Assembly: GCF_964222135.1 (NCBI RefSeq)
Contig: NZ_CAXQBR010000104.1
Location: 1-64,000, forward strand
Source of the DNA: Euzebya sp.
GTDB lineage: Bacteria > Actinomycetota > Nitriliruptoria > Euzebyales > Euzebyaceae
Reading direction: 5' to 3'
DNA length: 64,000 nucleotides
The notes beneath the pieces are model-generated. The model ran no database searches and had not been told where the DNA came from. It worked only from the letters and a program-made list of their open reading frames with translations. Both the position numbers and the translations under genes were made by a program. This document shows positions 1 through 9,352 of this stretch, one piece after another (the first letter of the stretch is position 1; each line of letters starts with the position of its first letter).

Positions 1-6
1 GGCGCC

Positions 7-22
7 GGGGGGGGCCCCCCCC
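7..22. terminator. G8C8 palindrome after the substrate-binding gene
   Basis: Eight G followed by eight C form a perfect palindrome, 15 nt beyond the stop codon of the leftward gene that ends at 38. Folded with a short loop it would give a very stable GC hairpin, so it may act as a terminator. There is no visible T-tract, and the position at the extreme window edge means it could also be an assembly-edge artefact. Confidence 0.35.
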
Positions 23-37
23 GACTGCAGGTGGTGG

Positions 38-1777
38 CTAGCCGTCCAGGCCGAGGACGTAGAACCAGGTCTGCTGCGCCGCGGTGAGGGTCTCCTCCAC
101 ACCGGTGACGCGCGGGTTGTAGTAGGCCTCCTGGCCCTCGGAGTACAGCGGGATGAACGGCATGTCCTCCGCCGCGAGCTGCTGGATCTCGTCGAAGATC
201 GCGGCCCGCTCCTCCGAGCCCGGCTCGGCCTGCTGCTCGTCGGTGATCAGCTGGTCCATCTCCTCGGACGCGTAGAACCCGATGAAGGTGTCCTCGGAGT
301 CGTAGAACGGCTCGATGTAGTCGTCCGGGTCGAGGTAGTCGGGGTACCAGCCCAGCAGGTAGGCGCCGTAGGCACCGGTGTTCAGCTGGTTCGAGTACTC
401 AGTCGCCCACTCGGCGGTGTTCGTGGTGATGTTGAACAGGCCGGACTCGTTCAGCGACCGCTGGATCGTCTCGGCGACCTGCGCCTGGTTGGTGTAGCGG
501 TCGGCGGGGTACCAGAGCTCGAACTCGATCGGCGTCTCGGGCAGGGAGCCCTCGTCGACCTCGATGTCGCTGATGTAGTCCGCGGCGACCTCGAAGGTGC
601 CCGGGATCATCGAGTACAGCGGCTGGGCCTGGCCCTCGAAGACCTCGTCCACGATCCGCTGGCGGTCGATCGTCGCGGCGATCGCCTGGCGGACGGCCGG
701 GTCGTCGAACGGCGGCTGGGTGACGTCGATGACGATGTAGGACGTGCGACCGCCCTCGACGCTCTGGATCTCGACGCCCTCCTCGCCCTCAAGGCCGGCG
801 ACCTCGGCGGGCGACAGGTCGTTGAAGGCCAGGTCGATCTCGCCGGCGGCCAGCGCGTTGCGCATCTGCTCGGTCGACTCGAAGAACTGGATGCGGACGG
901 TGTCGATCGCGGGCGCGTCGCCCCAGTACCCGTCGTAGGACTCGAGGGTCATGGAGACGCCCGGCTGGTAGTCGGTCATCTCGTACGGCCCGGTGCCGAC
1001 GATCGCGTCGGTGACGATGAACTCCTCGGCGGCCTGGCGCTGGTTCTCGTTGCCCTCGTCGTCGTCGGACGCCTCGACCGGCGCGTCCGGCGCGGTGTAG
1101 ACGTCACCGTCGGACGGGAGGATCGTGCCGACCGTGTAGTTCAGGCGGGACAGGAACGTCGAGTTGGCCTCGGTCAGGGTGATGGTGACCTCGTAGTCGC
1201 CGGTCGCCTCGATCGTGTCGATGCCGCCCAGCAGGAACGACGCCCCGTCCGGGTGGTTGATGTCGAGGGCCCGGTTGATCGACCACACGACGTCCTCGGC
1301 GGTGAACTCGCTGCCGTCCTGGAACGTCACGCCCTCGCGCAGCGTGAACGTGTAGGTCAGGCCGTCGTCGGAGATGTCCCACTCCGTGGCCAGGCCGGGA
1401 CCGATCTCGTCGGAGCCGGGCTGGAACTCCACCAGGCGGTTGGTGGTGTTGAACAGGATGTCGCTCGCCAGCTTCTCGTAGACGTCGGCCGGGTCGATCG
1501 TCGAGGGGATCTCGGTGGTGCCGAACACGAGGACGTCGCCGCCCGCCGCGTCCCCGCCGTCGTCGGCCGCGTCGTCGTCGGTCGCCTCGTCGGCGTCGTC
1601 GGTCGGCTCGGCGTCCTCGTCGGCATCCGCGTCCGCGGCGTCGTCGGCGGCCTCGGTGCCGGCCGTGTCGGTGTCGTCGTCGCCGCCGGTGTCATCAGAG
1701 CCGGAGCATGCGGCTGCGATCAGCGCCAGGACGGCGATGAGCGCCAGCATGCGCAGCGTCTTCAGGGGTGCGCGCAT
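38..1777 (-). CDS. ABC transporter substrate-binding lipoprotein, peptide/nickel type (SBP family 5)
   Basis: Probable extracytoplasmic receptor that delivers oligopeptides or similar solutes to an ABC importer. The ATG at 1777 gives 579 aa and follows GGAAGG by 7 nt; it was preferred over the longer open frame because it creates a signal peptide with lipobox LIAAAC (Cys24). Residues about 26-80 are an Asp/Ala/Glu/Thr-rich linker, followed by a full-length SBP_bac_5 domain with the family-typical segment GTGPYEMTDYQPG. No permease or ATPase gene is visible; a GC hairpin follows the stop, so it may be transcribed alone. The substrate cannot be told from sequence. Confidence 0.9.
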   Translation of the reverse strand: MRAPLKTLRMLALIAVLALIAAACSGSDDTGGDDDTDTAGTEAADDAADADADEDAEPTDDADEATDDDAADDGGDAAGGDVLVFGTTEIPSTIDPADVYEKLASDILFNTTNRLVEFQPGSDEIGPGLATEWDISDDGLTYTFTLREGVTFQDGSEFTAEDVVWSINRALDINHPDGASFLLGGIDTIEATGDYEVTITLTEANSTFLSRLNYTVGTILPSDGDVYTAPDAPVEASDDDEGNENQRQAAEEFIVTDAIVGTGPYEMTDYQPGVSMTLESYDGYWGDAPAIDTVRIQFFESTEQMRNALAAGEIDLAFNDLSPAEVAGLEGEEGVEIQSVEGGRTSYIVIDVTQPPFDDPAVRQAIAATIDRQRIVDEVFEGQAQPLYSMIPGTFEVAADYISDIEVDEGSLPETPIEFELWYPADRYTNQAQVAETIQRSLNESGLFNITTNTAEWATEYSNQLNTGAYGAYLLGWYPDYLDPDDYIEPFYDSEDTFIGFYASEEMDQLITDEQQAEPGSEERAAIFDEIQQLAAEDMPFIPLYSEGQEAYYNPRVTGVEETLTAAQQTWFYVLGLDG

Positions 1778-1890
1778 CAGGGTTCCTTCCGTGTGGTGTG
1801 GAGGGGCGCGATCATAGGCGAAGGTACGACCGTTGTCGTTGGTTTCCTCGTCGCGGCCTCCCATCGCCGCAGCAGCCCAACCGTGGCAGT

Positions 1891-1924
1891 GTTGCCGGAG
1901 AGCACGGGTTGCCGGAGAGCACGA
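1891..1924. repeat. 17-bp tandem duplication in the moxR leader
   Basis: Two adjacent 17-bp copies beginning GTTGCCGGAGAGCACG differ only at the last base. They lie between the divergent lipoprotein and moxR genes, 18 nt before the moxR GTG. This looks like a recent slippage duplication that may change promoter or leader spacing. Confidence 0.6.
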
Positions 1925-1942
1925 CCAGGAGACGACGACGTA

Positions 1943-2908
<966 letters not shown>

Positions 2909-2913
2909 CCGCC

Positions 2914-4164
2914 GTGCTGACGAGCCGCGGCATCACCCTCCTCTCGGGTGCCCTGCTCGCGTGGCTGGTCGGCCGGACCCTCGGCGTCGCCGAGCTGTAC
3001 GCGGTGGCGGTCGCGGTGCTCGCGGTCGTGGCGCTCGGCGTGGCGTTCGTCCGGGTGACCACCGGCTCGGTCGCCGCCCGGCGGCAGGTCGAGGTGCGGC
3101 GGGTGGTCGCCGGGGCCGAGGTCCCGGTCCTGGTGCAGCTCCGCAACGACGGGCGGATCCCCTCCCCCACCCTGCTGGTCACCGACCCGCTGCCCGAGGG
3201 CGTCGACGCGGTCGGCCACCCCGTCGCCGGGCAAGCGCGGTTCGTCATCGACGGCCTCCGCCCCGGACAGCTCGCGACCGCGCCGTACACCGCGGTGGCG
3301 GGGGTGCGGGGTCGCTACCGGATCGGACCGCTCGAGCTGCGCGTCCGCGACCCCTTCGGGGCGGCCGAGCGGGTGCGGCGCTACTCATCGGTCGACGAGG
3401 TCGTCGTCTACCCCCGCATCGAGCCGCTGCCGCCGATCACCGTCCGCGGCGCCCACATGGGCTCGGGCAGCTCGGACACGCGCCGGGTCTTCGCGACCGG
3501 CGACGACTTCTACACGATGCGCGAGTACGTCAGCGGGGACGACCTCAGACGGGTGCACTGGCCGTCGACGGCGCACCGGCAGGTGCTGATGGTCCGCCAG
3601 ATGGAGCAGCCCTGGCAGGCCCACGGGACGGTGTTCCTCGACGCCCGCCGGATGGCGCACACCCTGGGCGCGGACGGCACCTTGGAGAAGGCGGTCAGCG
3701 TCGCGGCGTCCCTGCTGCACCACCTCGACGCCGCCGGCTACGCCCTCCGCCTGGTCACCGACCGCGCGGCGGGACGGGGCGGACGGCCCGAACCGGTCGA
3801 GTCCGCGATGGACGCCCTGGCGGTCCTCGACCCGTCCGACTCCGGGGGGCTCGGTCCCGCGCTGGCGGCGACCCGCGGGGGCGAGGGCCTGTTCGTGGCG
3901 GTGCTGGGCGTGCCCGTCGGCACCGGCGACCTGGGCAGCCACCCCGACGTCCGCGCCCTCCTCGGGGTCCGCGGGTTCGGGCACCGCATCGCCGTGGTCC
4001 TGGGGCTGCCCGGGGACGCGCGGGCCGAGCGGACCGCCGCGCTGCTGCGGGCCGCGGGATGGCGCGCGGCGGCGACCACCACCGCCCGTCCGCTCGCCGA
4101 CGTGTGGGCCGACGTGACCCAACCGGGTCGGCACCCGGGTCTGGTGGACGGGGTGGGGGCGTGA
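2914..4164 (+). CDS. DUF58 domain-containing membrane protein
   Basis: A 416-aa protein starting at GTG 2914. Two hydrophobic segments occupy residues about 5-45, followed by a soluble region with the DUF58 core (GDDFYTMREYVSGDDLRRVHW near residues 196-216, broken here as GDDFYTMREY and GDDLRRVHW). DUF58 proteins resemble von Willebrand A folds and are almost always paired with MoxR ATPases. The gene lies 5 nt after moxR and overlaps the transglutaminase gene by 4 nt (GTGA), so the three are probably translated together. Its molecular role, perhaps envelope assembly, is not established. Confidence 0.93.
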   Translation: MLTSRGITLLSGALLAWLVGRTLGVAELYAVAVAVLAVVALGVAFVRVTTGSVAARRQVEVRRVVAGAEVPVLVQLRNDGRIPSPTLLVTDPLPEGVDAVGHPVAGQARFVIDGLRPGQLATAPYTAVAGVRGRYRIGPLELRVRDPFGAAERVRRYSSVDEVVVYPRIEPLPPITVRGAHMGSGSSDTRRVFATGDDFYTMREYVSGDDLRRVHWPSTAHRQVLMVRQMEQPWQAHGTVFLDARRMAHTLGADGTLEKAVSVAASLLHHLDAAGYALRLVTDRAAGRGGRPEPVESAMDALAVLDPSDSGGLGPALAATRGGEGLFVAVLGVPVGTGDLGSHPDVRALLGVRGFGHRIAVVLGLPGDARAERTAALLRAAGWRAAATTTARPLADVWADVTQPGRHPGLVDGVGA

Positions 4165-6461
4165 GCACCACCGTCGAGCGGCCGCGAGGGACCTCGAGGG
4201 CCCCGGATCGACCGCCGCCGCGCCCGGCCCCTCCCCCGTCGTCGCGATCGGCGGGCGTCAGCGACGACGTGATGACCGTCGCGCTGGCCGTGCTGCTGAT
4301 CGCCGCCGTCGTGCCGCTCCGCGCCATCTTCATCGGCACCGACTGGGTCCGTCCGGTCGTGGGTGGCGTGCTGCTGAGCGTGGGGATCGGCTGGGGCGCC
4401 CGCCGGCTCGGCGCCGGCCCCATCACGCACCTGGTGATGACGCTCGTCAGCCTGGCGGTGTTCATCACGATCGCGTTCCTCCCGTCGACGGCGCTGTGGG
4501 GGCTCCTGCCGACCCCCGACACGCTGCCGGCGCTGCGCGACCTGTTCCTGCACGGCCTCGAGCTGGTCGAGATCCGCCCCTCACCCACGTTCCCCGAGGC
4601 GGGCCTGCTGCTGCTCGCCGTCGGGGGCAGCTGGCTGGTCGCGTACCTCGCCGACGGGATGCTCTTCGTGCTCGCCTCCCCGGTGAAGGCGGTCACCGGT
4701 GCGGTCGTGCTGTGGGCGGTGCCCCTCGCGATCGCCCCGCAGGGCAGCTCCATCGCCCTGCCGGCCGCGACGCTCCTGGCCGCGGCCGCGCTCGTGCTCC
4801 TGCTCGGCACGGCCCGGGCGACCGCCCGGTTCGGCGTCGCGGTCCGCCCCTCCGGGCGCACCGGCGGCGGACGGGGGCTGCCGCTCAGCGGCGTCGTGCT
4901 CACCGCGTCCGCGATCGTGCTCGGCCTGGCCCTCGCCTCGGTGCTGCCGGGCTTCAGGGCCGAGCCGCTGTACACCGCGCGGGGCGGCTCCGGGACGACC
5001 ATCACGACCAACCCGATCGTCGACATCCGCCAGCGGCTGGTGGCGAGCGACACCGGTCCGGTGCTGCAGGTGACGTCGGAGCGGCCGGTGTACCTGCGGA
5101 CCACCGCGCTCGACGCCTACGACGAGGACGAGCAGTGGACGGCTGGGACGATCAGCGGCCAGCGCGTGTCCGGCATCGTGGACAGCCCGCCGCCGGTCCC
5201 CACCGAGCGGGTGGACGTGGGCATCACCATCGACGCCGACATCGAGTCCGGCGCCGTGCTGGCGCCCGCCCCCTTCCAGCCCGTCGAGGTGTCCGGTCCG
5301 AAGGCGGCCGTCCTCCGCTACGACCGCACCTCCTCGACCCTGACCGTCCCCGGGGACGCCCCGCTGGTCGACGGCGACGCCTACGCGGTGGGCGCGGCCA
5401 TCCCCCAGCCGTCCCCCGATGCGCTGCGCGCCCAGCCGACGCCGCCGGCGGGGTCGGCGTACACCCAGCTGCCCTCGAACGTGCCGGACGAGGTCGTGGC
5501 GCTGGCCCGCCAGATCGTCAACGCCGCCGGCGCGACGACCATGTTCGACGCCGCCCTGGCCATCCAGGACGAGCTGCGGACCTGGAGCTACTCGACCCAG
5601 CCCGACCCGGGGCTCGGCGCGACCGCGATGCTGCGGTTCATCGACGCCCGCGAGGGCTACTGCGAGCAGTTCGCCGGGACGATGGCCGTCATGCTCCGCA
5701 CCCTCGGGATCCCGTCACGGCTGGCGGTCGGGTACACCCCCGGGACCCAGCAGCCCGACGGCAGCTGGGAGGTCACGAACGCGAACTCCCACGCCTGGGT
5801 CGAGGTGCACTTCGGCGACCTCGGCTGGATCCCGTTCGAGCCGACCCCGCGGACCGACGGCAACGTGCTGGTGACCAGCACCTCCGCCGTCGTGCCGGCC
5901 CAGACCGCGGCGCAGCAGGCGGGGGAGGTGCCGGCATCGGGTGTCGACGCGGTCGGCCCGGGCGAGCTGAGCGACCTCATGGACCAGGGGCGTCCGGACT
6001 TCGAGGGGCAGGAGACCGCGGGCGGCGACGCCGACGACGTGCGGGCGGGCGCGGGCGGCACCGCCGCGCGGGTGTGGCCGTGGGCCGTCGCCATGCTCGC
6101 GGCGCTCGGGGTCGCCGGGCTGGTGGTGGGCCGCCGCGCCGGCCGCGTGGACCTGGGCGCACCGCCGGCGGAGCGCATCGCGACGGCCCGCAGGCGGGTG
6201 GAGGTGGCCGGCGCCGCCGTCGGCCGCGGCCGCCACCCGGCTGAGACCGACGTGGAGTACCTCTCCCGCATCGCCGGTGGCGACCGCGCCGGCATGGCGT
6301 TGGCGCGACCCGCCACGCGGGCGGTCTACGCGCCGGCGGTCGCGGTGGAGGAGGCCGTGGAGGCCGAGTCGGCCGCTCGCGCGCTCACCACCCGGTTGGT
6401 GGACGCCCAGCCGGCGTGGCGACGCGCCTACGCCCGCCTGCGCCTGGCGATCGGGCGCTGA
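4161..6461 (+). CDS. Transglutaminase-like membrane protein (DUF3488/TgpA type)
   Basis: A 766-aa envelope protein from GTG 4161, overlapping the DUF58 stop. The N-terminal third has about six hydrophobic helices (DUF3488), then an extracytoplasmic transglutaminase/protease-like domain, one more transmembrane helix near residue 635-655 and a cytoplasmic DUF4129-like tail. The papain-like triad is visible: Cys501 in YCEQFAGTMA, His544 in NSHAWVEV and an acidic residue in the following GDLGWIPFEPTPR segment. In bacteria this protein travels with MoxR and DUF58 partners; the enzymatic substrate is unknown. Confidence 0.93.
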   Translation: MSTTVERPRGTSRAPDRPPPRPAPPPSSRSAGVSDDVMTVALAVLLIAAVVPLRAIFIGTDWVRPVVGGVLLSVGIGWGARRLGAGPITHLVMTLVSLAVFITIAFLPSTALWGLLPTPDTLPALRDLFLHGLELVEIRPSPTFPEAGLLLLAVGGSWLVAYLADGMLFVLASPVKAVTGAVVLWAVPLAIAPQGSSIALPAATLLAAAALVLLLGTARATARFGVAVRPSGRTGGGRGLPLSGVVLTASAIVLGLALASVLPGFRAEPLYTARGGSGTTITTNPIVDIRQRLVASDTGPVLQVTSERPVYLRTTALDAYDEDEQWTAGTISGQRVSGIVDSPPPVPTERVDVGITIDADIESGAVLAPAPFQPVEVSGPKAAVLRYDRTSSTLTVPGDAPLVDGDAYAVGAAIPQPSPDALRAQPTPPAGSAYTQLPSNVPDEVVALARQIVNAAGATTMFDAALAIQDELRTWSYSTQPDPGLGATAMLRFIDAREGYCEQFAGTMAVMLRTLGIPSRLAVGYTPGTQQPDGSWEVTNANSHAWVEVHFGDLGWIPFEPTPRTDGNVLVTSTSAVVPAQTAAQQAGEVPASGVDAVGPGELSDLMDQGRPDFEGQETAGGDADDVRAGAGGTAARVWPWAVAMLAALGVAGLVVGRRAGRVDLGAPPAERIATARRRVEVAGAAVGRGRHPAETDVEYLSRIAGGDRAGMALARPATRAVYAPAVAVEEAVEAESAARALTTRLVDAQPAWRRAYARLRLAIGR

Positions 6462-6493
6462 GGGCGGATGGTCCCGCTCGGTTCCCGCTCGGG

Positions 6494-6844
6494 TCAGGCG
6501 CCGTCGTCGCTGCTGCGACGGCCCTCCATGTAGCGGCTGATCCCCCCGCGCACCTGCCCGCCGAGGTCGCCCGCGTGGTCCTCACCCATGTGCTTCAGCT
6601 GGGTCAGCACCGTGACGGCGCTGATGAGCATCAGGACGAACCCGGCGAAGCCCCACGCGATGTGGGCGACGATGCCGAGCAGCATCACCACGCCGATGAC
6701 GAAGCCGGCGATGCCGTACCGCAGCCGGGCCCGACGCGGGGCGGCCGGCAGGGTCGCCACCGTGCGCACGAACTTGGGATCCTCGTCGGCGAGCTGCGAC
6801 TCGATCTCGGAGAGGATCTGCCGTTCGCGGTCGGACAGTGGCAT
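6494..6844 (-). CDS. DUF3040 small membrane protein
   Basis: 116 aa from ATG at 6844. It opens with the DUF3040 signature LSDRERQILSEIESQL, has a basic stretch, then two adjacent transmembrane helices around residues 43-85 and a short charged tail. DUF3040 proteins are a hallmark of Actinomycetota and have no assigned function. The gene converges on the transglutaminase gene with a 32-nt gap and is probably its own transcription unit. Confidence 0.93.
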   Translation of the reverse strand: MPLSDRERQILSEIESQLADEDPKFVRTVATLPAAPRRARLRYGIAGFVIGVVMLLGIVAHIAWGFAGFVLMLISAVTVLTQLKHMGEDHAGDLGGQVRGGISRYMEGRRSSDDGA

Positions 6845-6965
6845 TGGGCCTCCGCAAGTCGGGGGTCGTGGATCGATCCTACGTCAGGCGCGGGGCTGCG
6901 GCGTGATCGACCTCCCGACGATTGTGGCCCAGATCATGCCCCTCCGCAGCACCGTTCATGCCCCC

Positions 6966-7772
6966 TCATCCGCCGCGCCGACCGGTGAACCGCGGGGACC
7001 TGCCCTGCATGGCGGCGGTGGCCGCCTCGACGAAGTCGGGGGAGCTGAGGCAGTGCTGCTGGTGGGCCCGCTCGGCCGCCAGCATCGCGTCGCGCTCGGT
7101 GGTGGCGGAGCGGCGCAGGAGGGCGGGGACGGCACCAATGGCGACGGTCGGTCCGGCCGCGAGCTGGGCGGCCAGGGCGTGGGCCACGGCGCGCACGTCG
7201 CCGCCCTCGTCGACCACGCGGTCGACCAGCCCCCAGTCGAGGGCGGTGCGGGCGTCGACCTTGCGGCCGGTCATCGCCATGTCCGCCGCGCGGCTGATCC
7301 CGATCAGGCGCGGCAGGCGGGTCAGGCCGCCGAGGTCGGGGATCAGCGCCCAGTTCACCTCGAGCAGCGCCAGCTCGGCGTCGGCGGCGGCGACCCGCAG
7401 GTGCGCGGCGAGGGCCAGCTGGCACCCGCCGCCGTAGGCCACGCCCTGCACTGCCGCCACGACCGGCACCTCGAGGTCCTCGAGCCCGGTGAACGCCTGC
7501 TGCAGCGCGGCGATCCACTCGTCGGCGGGCATCTCCCCGGACGCCTGCTGCCCGAACAGGCTGACGTCGAGGCCGGCGGAGAACGCGCGGCCCTCGGCCC
7601 GCAGCAGGACGGCGCGGACGGTGCCGTCCGCGATCGCGTCGCGTGCCGCGGCAGCGGCATCGTGCAGGCCGTCGAACAGCGCCTGGTCCATCGCGTTCAG
7701 CTTGTCCGGGCGGGTGAGCACCACCTCCCCCACCGCGTCGTCGCCGATGGTGAAGGAGACCCGGTCGCTCAT
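6966..7772 (-). CDS. Enoyl-CoA hydratase/isomerase (crotonase) family protein
   Basis: 268 aa from ATG 7772. Crotonase fold with RPDKLNAMD, SAGLDVSLFG (oxyanion-hole region) and YGGGCQLALAAHLRVA. In true enoyl-CoA hydratases the residue after Cys in GGGCEL is a catalytic Glu; here it is Gln, while the second Glu position (LLEVNWALIPD) is kept. The enzyme may therefore be an isomerase, hydrolase or other crotonase-fold activity rather than a simple hydratase. No fatty-acid genes are adjacent. Confidence 0.9.
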   Translation of the reverse strand: MSDRVSFTIGDDAVGEVVLTRPDKLNAMDQALFDGLHDAAAAARDAIADGTVRAVLLRAEGRAFSAGLDVSLFGQQASGEMPADEWIAALQQAFTGLEDLEVPVVAAVQGVAYGGGCQLALAAHLRVAAADAELALLEVNWALIPDLGGLTRLPRLIGISRAADMAMTGRKVDARTALDWGLVDRVVDEGGDVRAVAHALAAQLAAGPTVAIGAVPALLRRSATTERDAMLAAERAHQQHCLSSPDFVEAATAAMQGRSPRFTGRRGG

Positions 7773-7865
7773 GGCCGACAGCGTAGTGGTCGTCGCGGAC
7801 GGCGGTGGCCGGCCGGCGGGACGGCCGGTCCGCAGCCAGTGCCGCGGAGGACGCACGATCGGGGG

Positions 7866-7913
7866 CTTCTTCGCCGTGAGGCGAGGTAGGCCCCGATCGC
7901 GCCGAACCTCGGC
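7866..7913. repeat. Intergenic repeat element, copy 1
   Basis: A 48-bp stretch, in the gap between the crotonase and dinB genes, that matches 21040-21087 at about 41 of 48 positions. It includes an inner inverted repeat (TCGCC/GGCGA), and a longer outer match CGATCGGGG...CCCCGATCG that starts just upstream, so it can fold into a hairpin. Confidence 0.55.
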
Positions 7914-7950
7914 GCCGAACCTCGGCGCCGAACCTCAGCGCTGAACCTCG
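7899..7950. repeat. Four 13-bp tandem repeats
   Basis: Four consecutive copies of GCGCCGAACCTCG (units at 7899, 7912, 7925 and 7938; the last two each carry one change). They adjoin the repeat element that starts at 7866 and lie downstream of dinB, which ends at 7977. Confidence 0.7.
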
Positions 7951-7976
7951 GCCGTCCCTCGCCGCCCGCGCGGCAC

Positions 7977-9251
7977 CTAGTGGTCGTGGTCGTCCGACCC
8001 GCCGCGCGGCACCTCGTCGTCGGCGAGCAAGGTCCCGCGGGTCACCGCGAGCTCGCCGAACCGGTCGCGGGCGGCGTCGGCCGCCCGCTCGATCTGCTGC
8101 CAGCGGTCGTCGTCGGTCAGGCTGAGCTGGCGGGCGGCGTCCCCGGGCCCCAGCTTCGACACGCCGACGCCGATCAGACGCACCCGGACGCGCTGCAGCC
8201 GGAGCCCGTCGAGCAGCTCCCCGGCGTGGCGGTACAGCTGGGTGGCGTCGTCGATCGGGTAGTCGAGGGTCACCGACCGCGTCACGGTCTGGAAGTTCGC
8301 GTACCGCAGCTTGAGGGTGATCGTGCGGCCCGACGCGTGGCTGCGGCGGAGGCGGCGCGCGACCCGCTCGCTCAGCCTGAGCAGCTCCCGGCGGAGGACC
8401 TGGGGGTCGTCGACGTCGGCGTCGAAGGTCTCCTCCGCGCTCATCCCCTTGGCCGCCTGATGCGGCACGACCGTCCGGCCGTCCTCCCCCCTCCCCAGCG
8501 CGGTCAGCTGGGTGGCCATCGCCTCGCCGACCAGGCGGCGGAGCGTGTCGGCCGGCAGCTGGCGGAGGTCCCCGACGGTCCTGACCCCGAAGCGGGCCAG
8601 GCGCTCGGCGGTCTTCTCCCCCACCCCCCACAGGTCGCGGACGCCGAGGGGGGCCAGGTAGGCGTCGACGTCGGCGGCCCGCAGGTGGACCACGCCGTCG
8701 GGCTTGGCCTTCTGGCTGCACAGCTTCGCGAGGAACTTGTTCGGGGCGATCCCGACGCTCGCGGGCAGCCCCAGCTCGTCGCGGATCCGCGCGCGGATGT
8801 CGGCCGCGATCCGCTCGGGCGGTCCGAACAGCCGGACGCTGCCGCGCACGTCGAGGAAGGCCTCGTCGAGGGACAGGGGCTCCACCAGCGGGGTCACCGA
8901 GTCGAAGATCGCGCGGATCTGGGCCGACACCTCCCCGTACAGCTCGAAGCGGGGGCTCAGCACCACCGCATCCGGGCACAGCCGCAGCGCCCGCGCCATC
9001 GGCATCGCCGAACTGATCCCGCGCGCCCGTGCCTCGTAGCTGGCGGCCGCGACGACACCCCGGCCGCCGGTGCCGCCGACCAGGACGGGGAGGCCGGCGA
9101 GCTCCGGCCGCTCCCGCACCTCGACGGAGGCGTAGAACGCGTCCATGTCGACGTGGAGGATCGGTTCGGTGGGGGTCGGGACGCGGCGGGGGGCCCAGGC
9201 GCTGCCTGGGTCCCCGGCCCGATCGGGCAGTTCACTTCCGGTCACGTCCAC
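7977..9251 (-). CDS. dinB: DNA polymerase IV (Y-family)
   Basis: Translesion polymerase, 424 aa from GTG 9251 (a GTG two codons later is also possible). Palm motifs are intact: HVDMDAFYASVE near residues 33-44 and LSLDEAFLDV near 130, giving the metal-binding Asp/Asp-Glu set; the thumb helix-hairpin-helix (GVRDLWGVGEKTAERLARFG) and a little-finger domain follow. This is a DinB-type enzyme, not ImuB, because the catalytic acids are present. No LexA-type site was found in the 101-bp gap to the divergent kinase gene. Confidence 0.93.
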   Translation of the reverse strand: MDVTGSELPDRAGDPGSAWAPRRVPTPTEPILHVDMDAFYASVEVRERPELAGLPVLVGGTGGRGVVAAASYEARARGISSAMPMARALRLCPDAVVLSPRFELYGEVSAQIRAIFDSVTPLVEPLSLDEAFLDVRGSVRLFGPPERIAADIRARIRDELGLPASVGIAPNKFLAKLCSQKAKPDGVVHLRAADVDAYLAPLGVRDLWGVGEKTAERLARFGVRTVGDLRQLPADTLRRLVGEAMATQLTALGRGEDGRTVVPHQAAKGMSAEETFDADVDDPQVLRRELLRLSERVARRLRRSHASGRTITLKLRYANFQTVTRSVTLDYPIDDATQLYRHAGELLDGLRLQRVRVRLIGVGVSKLGPGDAARQLSLTDDDRWQQIERAADAARDRFGELAVTRGTLLADDEVPRGGSDDHDH

Positions 9252-9352
9252 GCCATCTTCGTCGGTCCACCCAGAAGTTGCGCTTCAGATCCCACCGCCG
9301 CGGGTCGACACCTCTGGCGCAACTGCTCACCACAGGGTGCCGCCGCCCCCAC

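Noticed and set aside
1253-1942. Long upstream extension of the moxR open frame
   Set aside because: It overlaps the divergent lipoprotein gene antisense and has only the composition expected from high-GC shadow frames.
9252-9352. SOS box for dinB
   Set aside because: The gap between dinB and the divergent kinase gene was read for CGAAC-N4-GTTCG and close variants; none was found.
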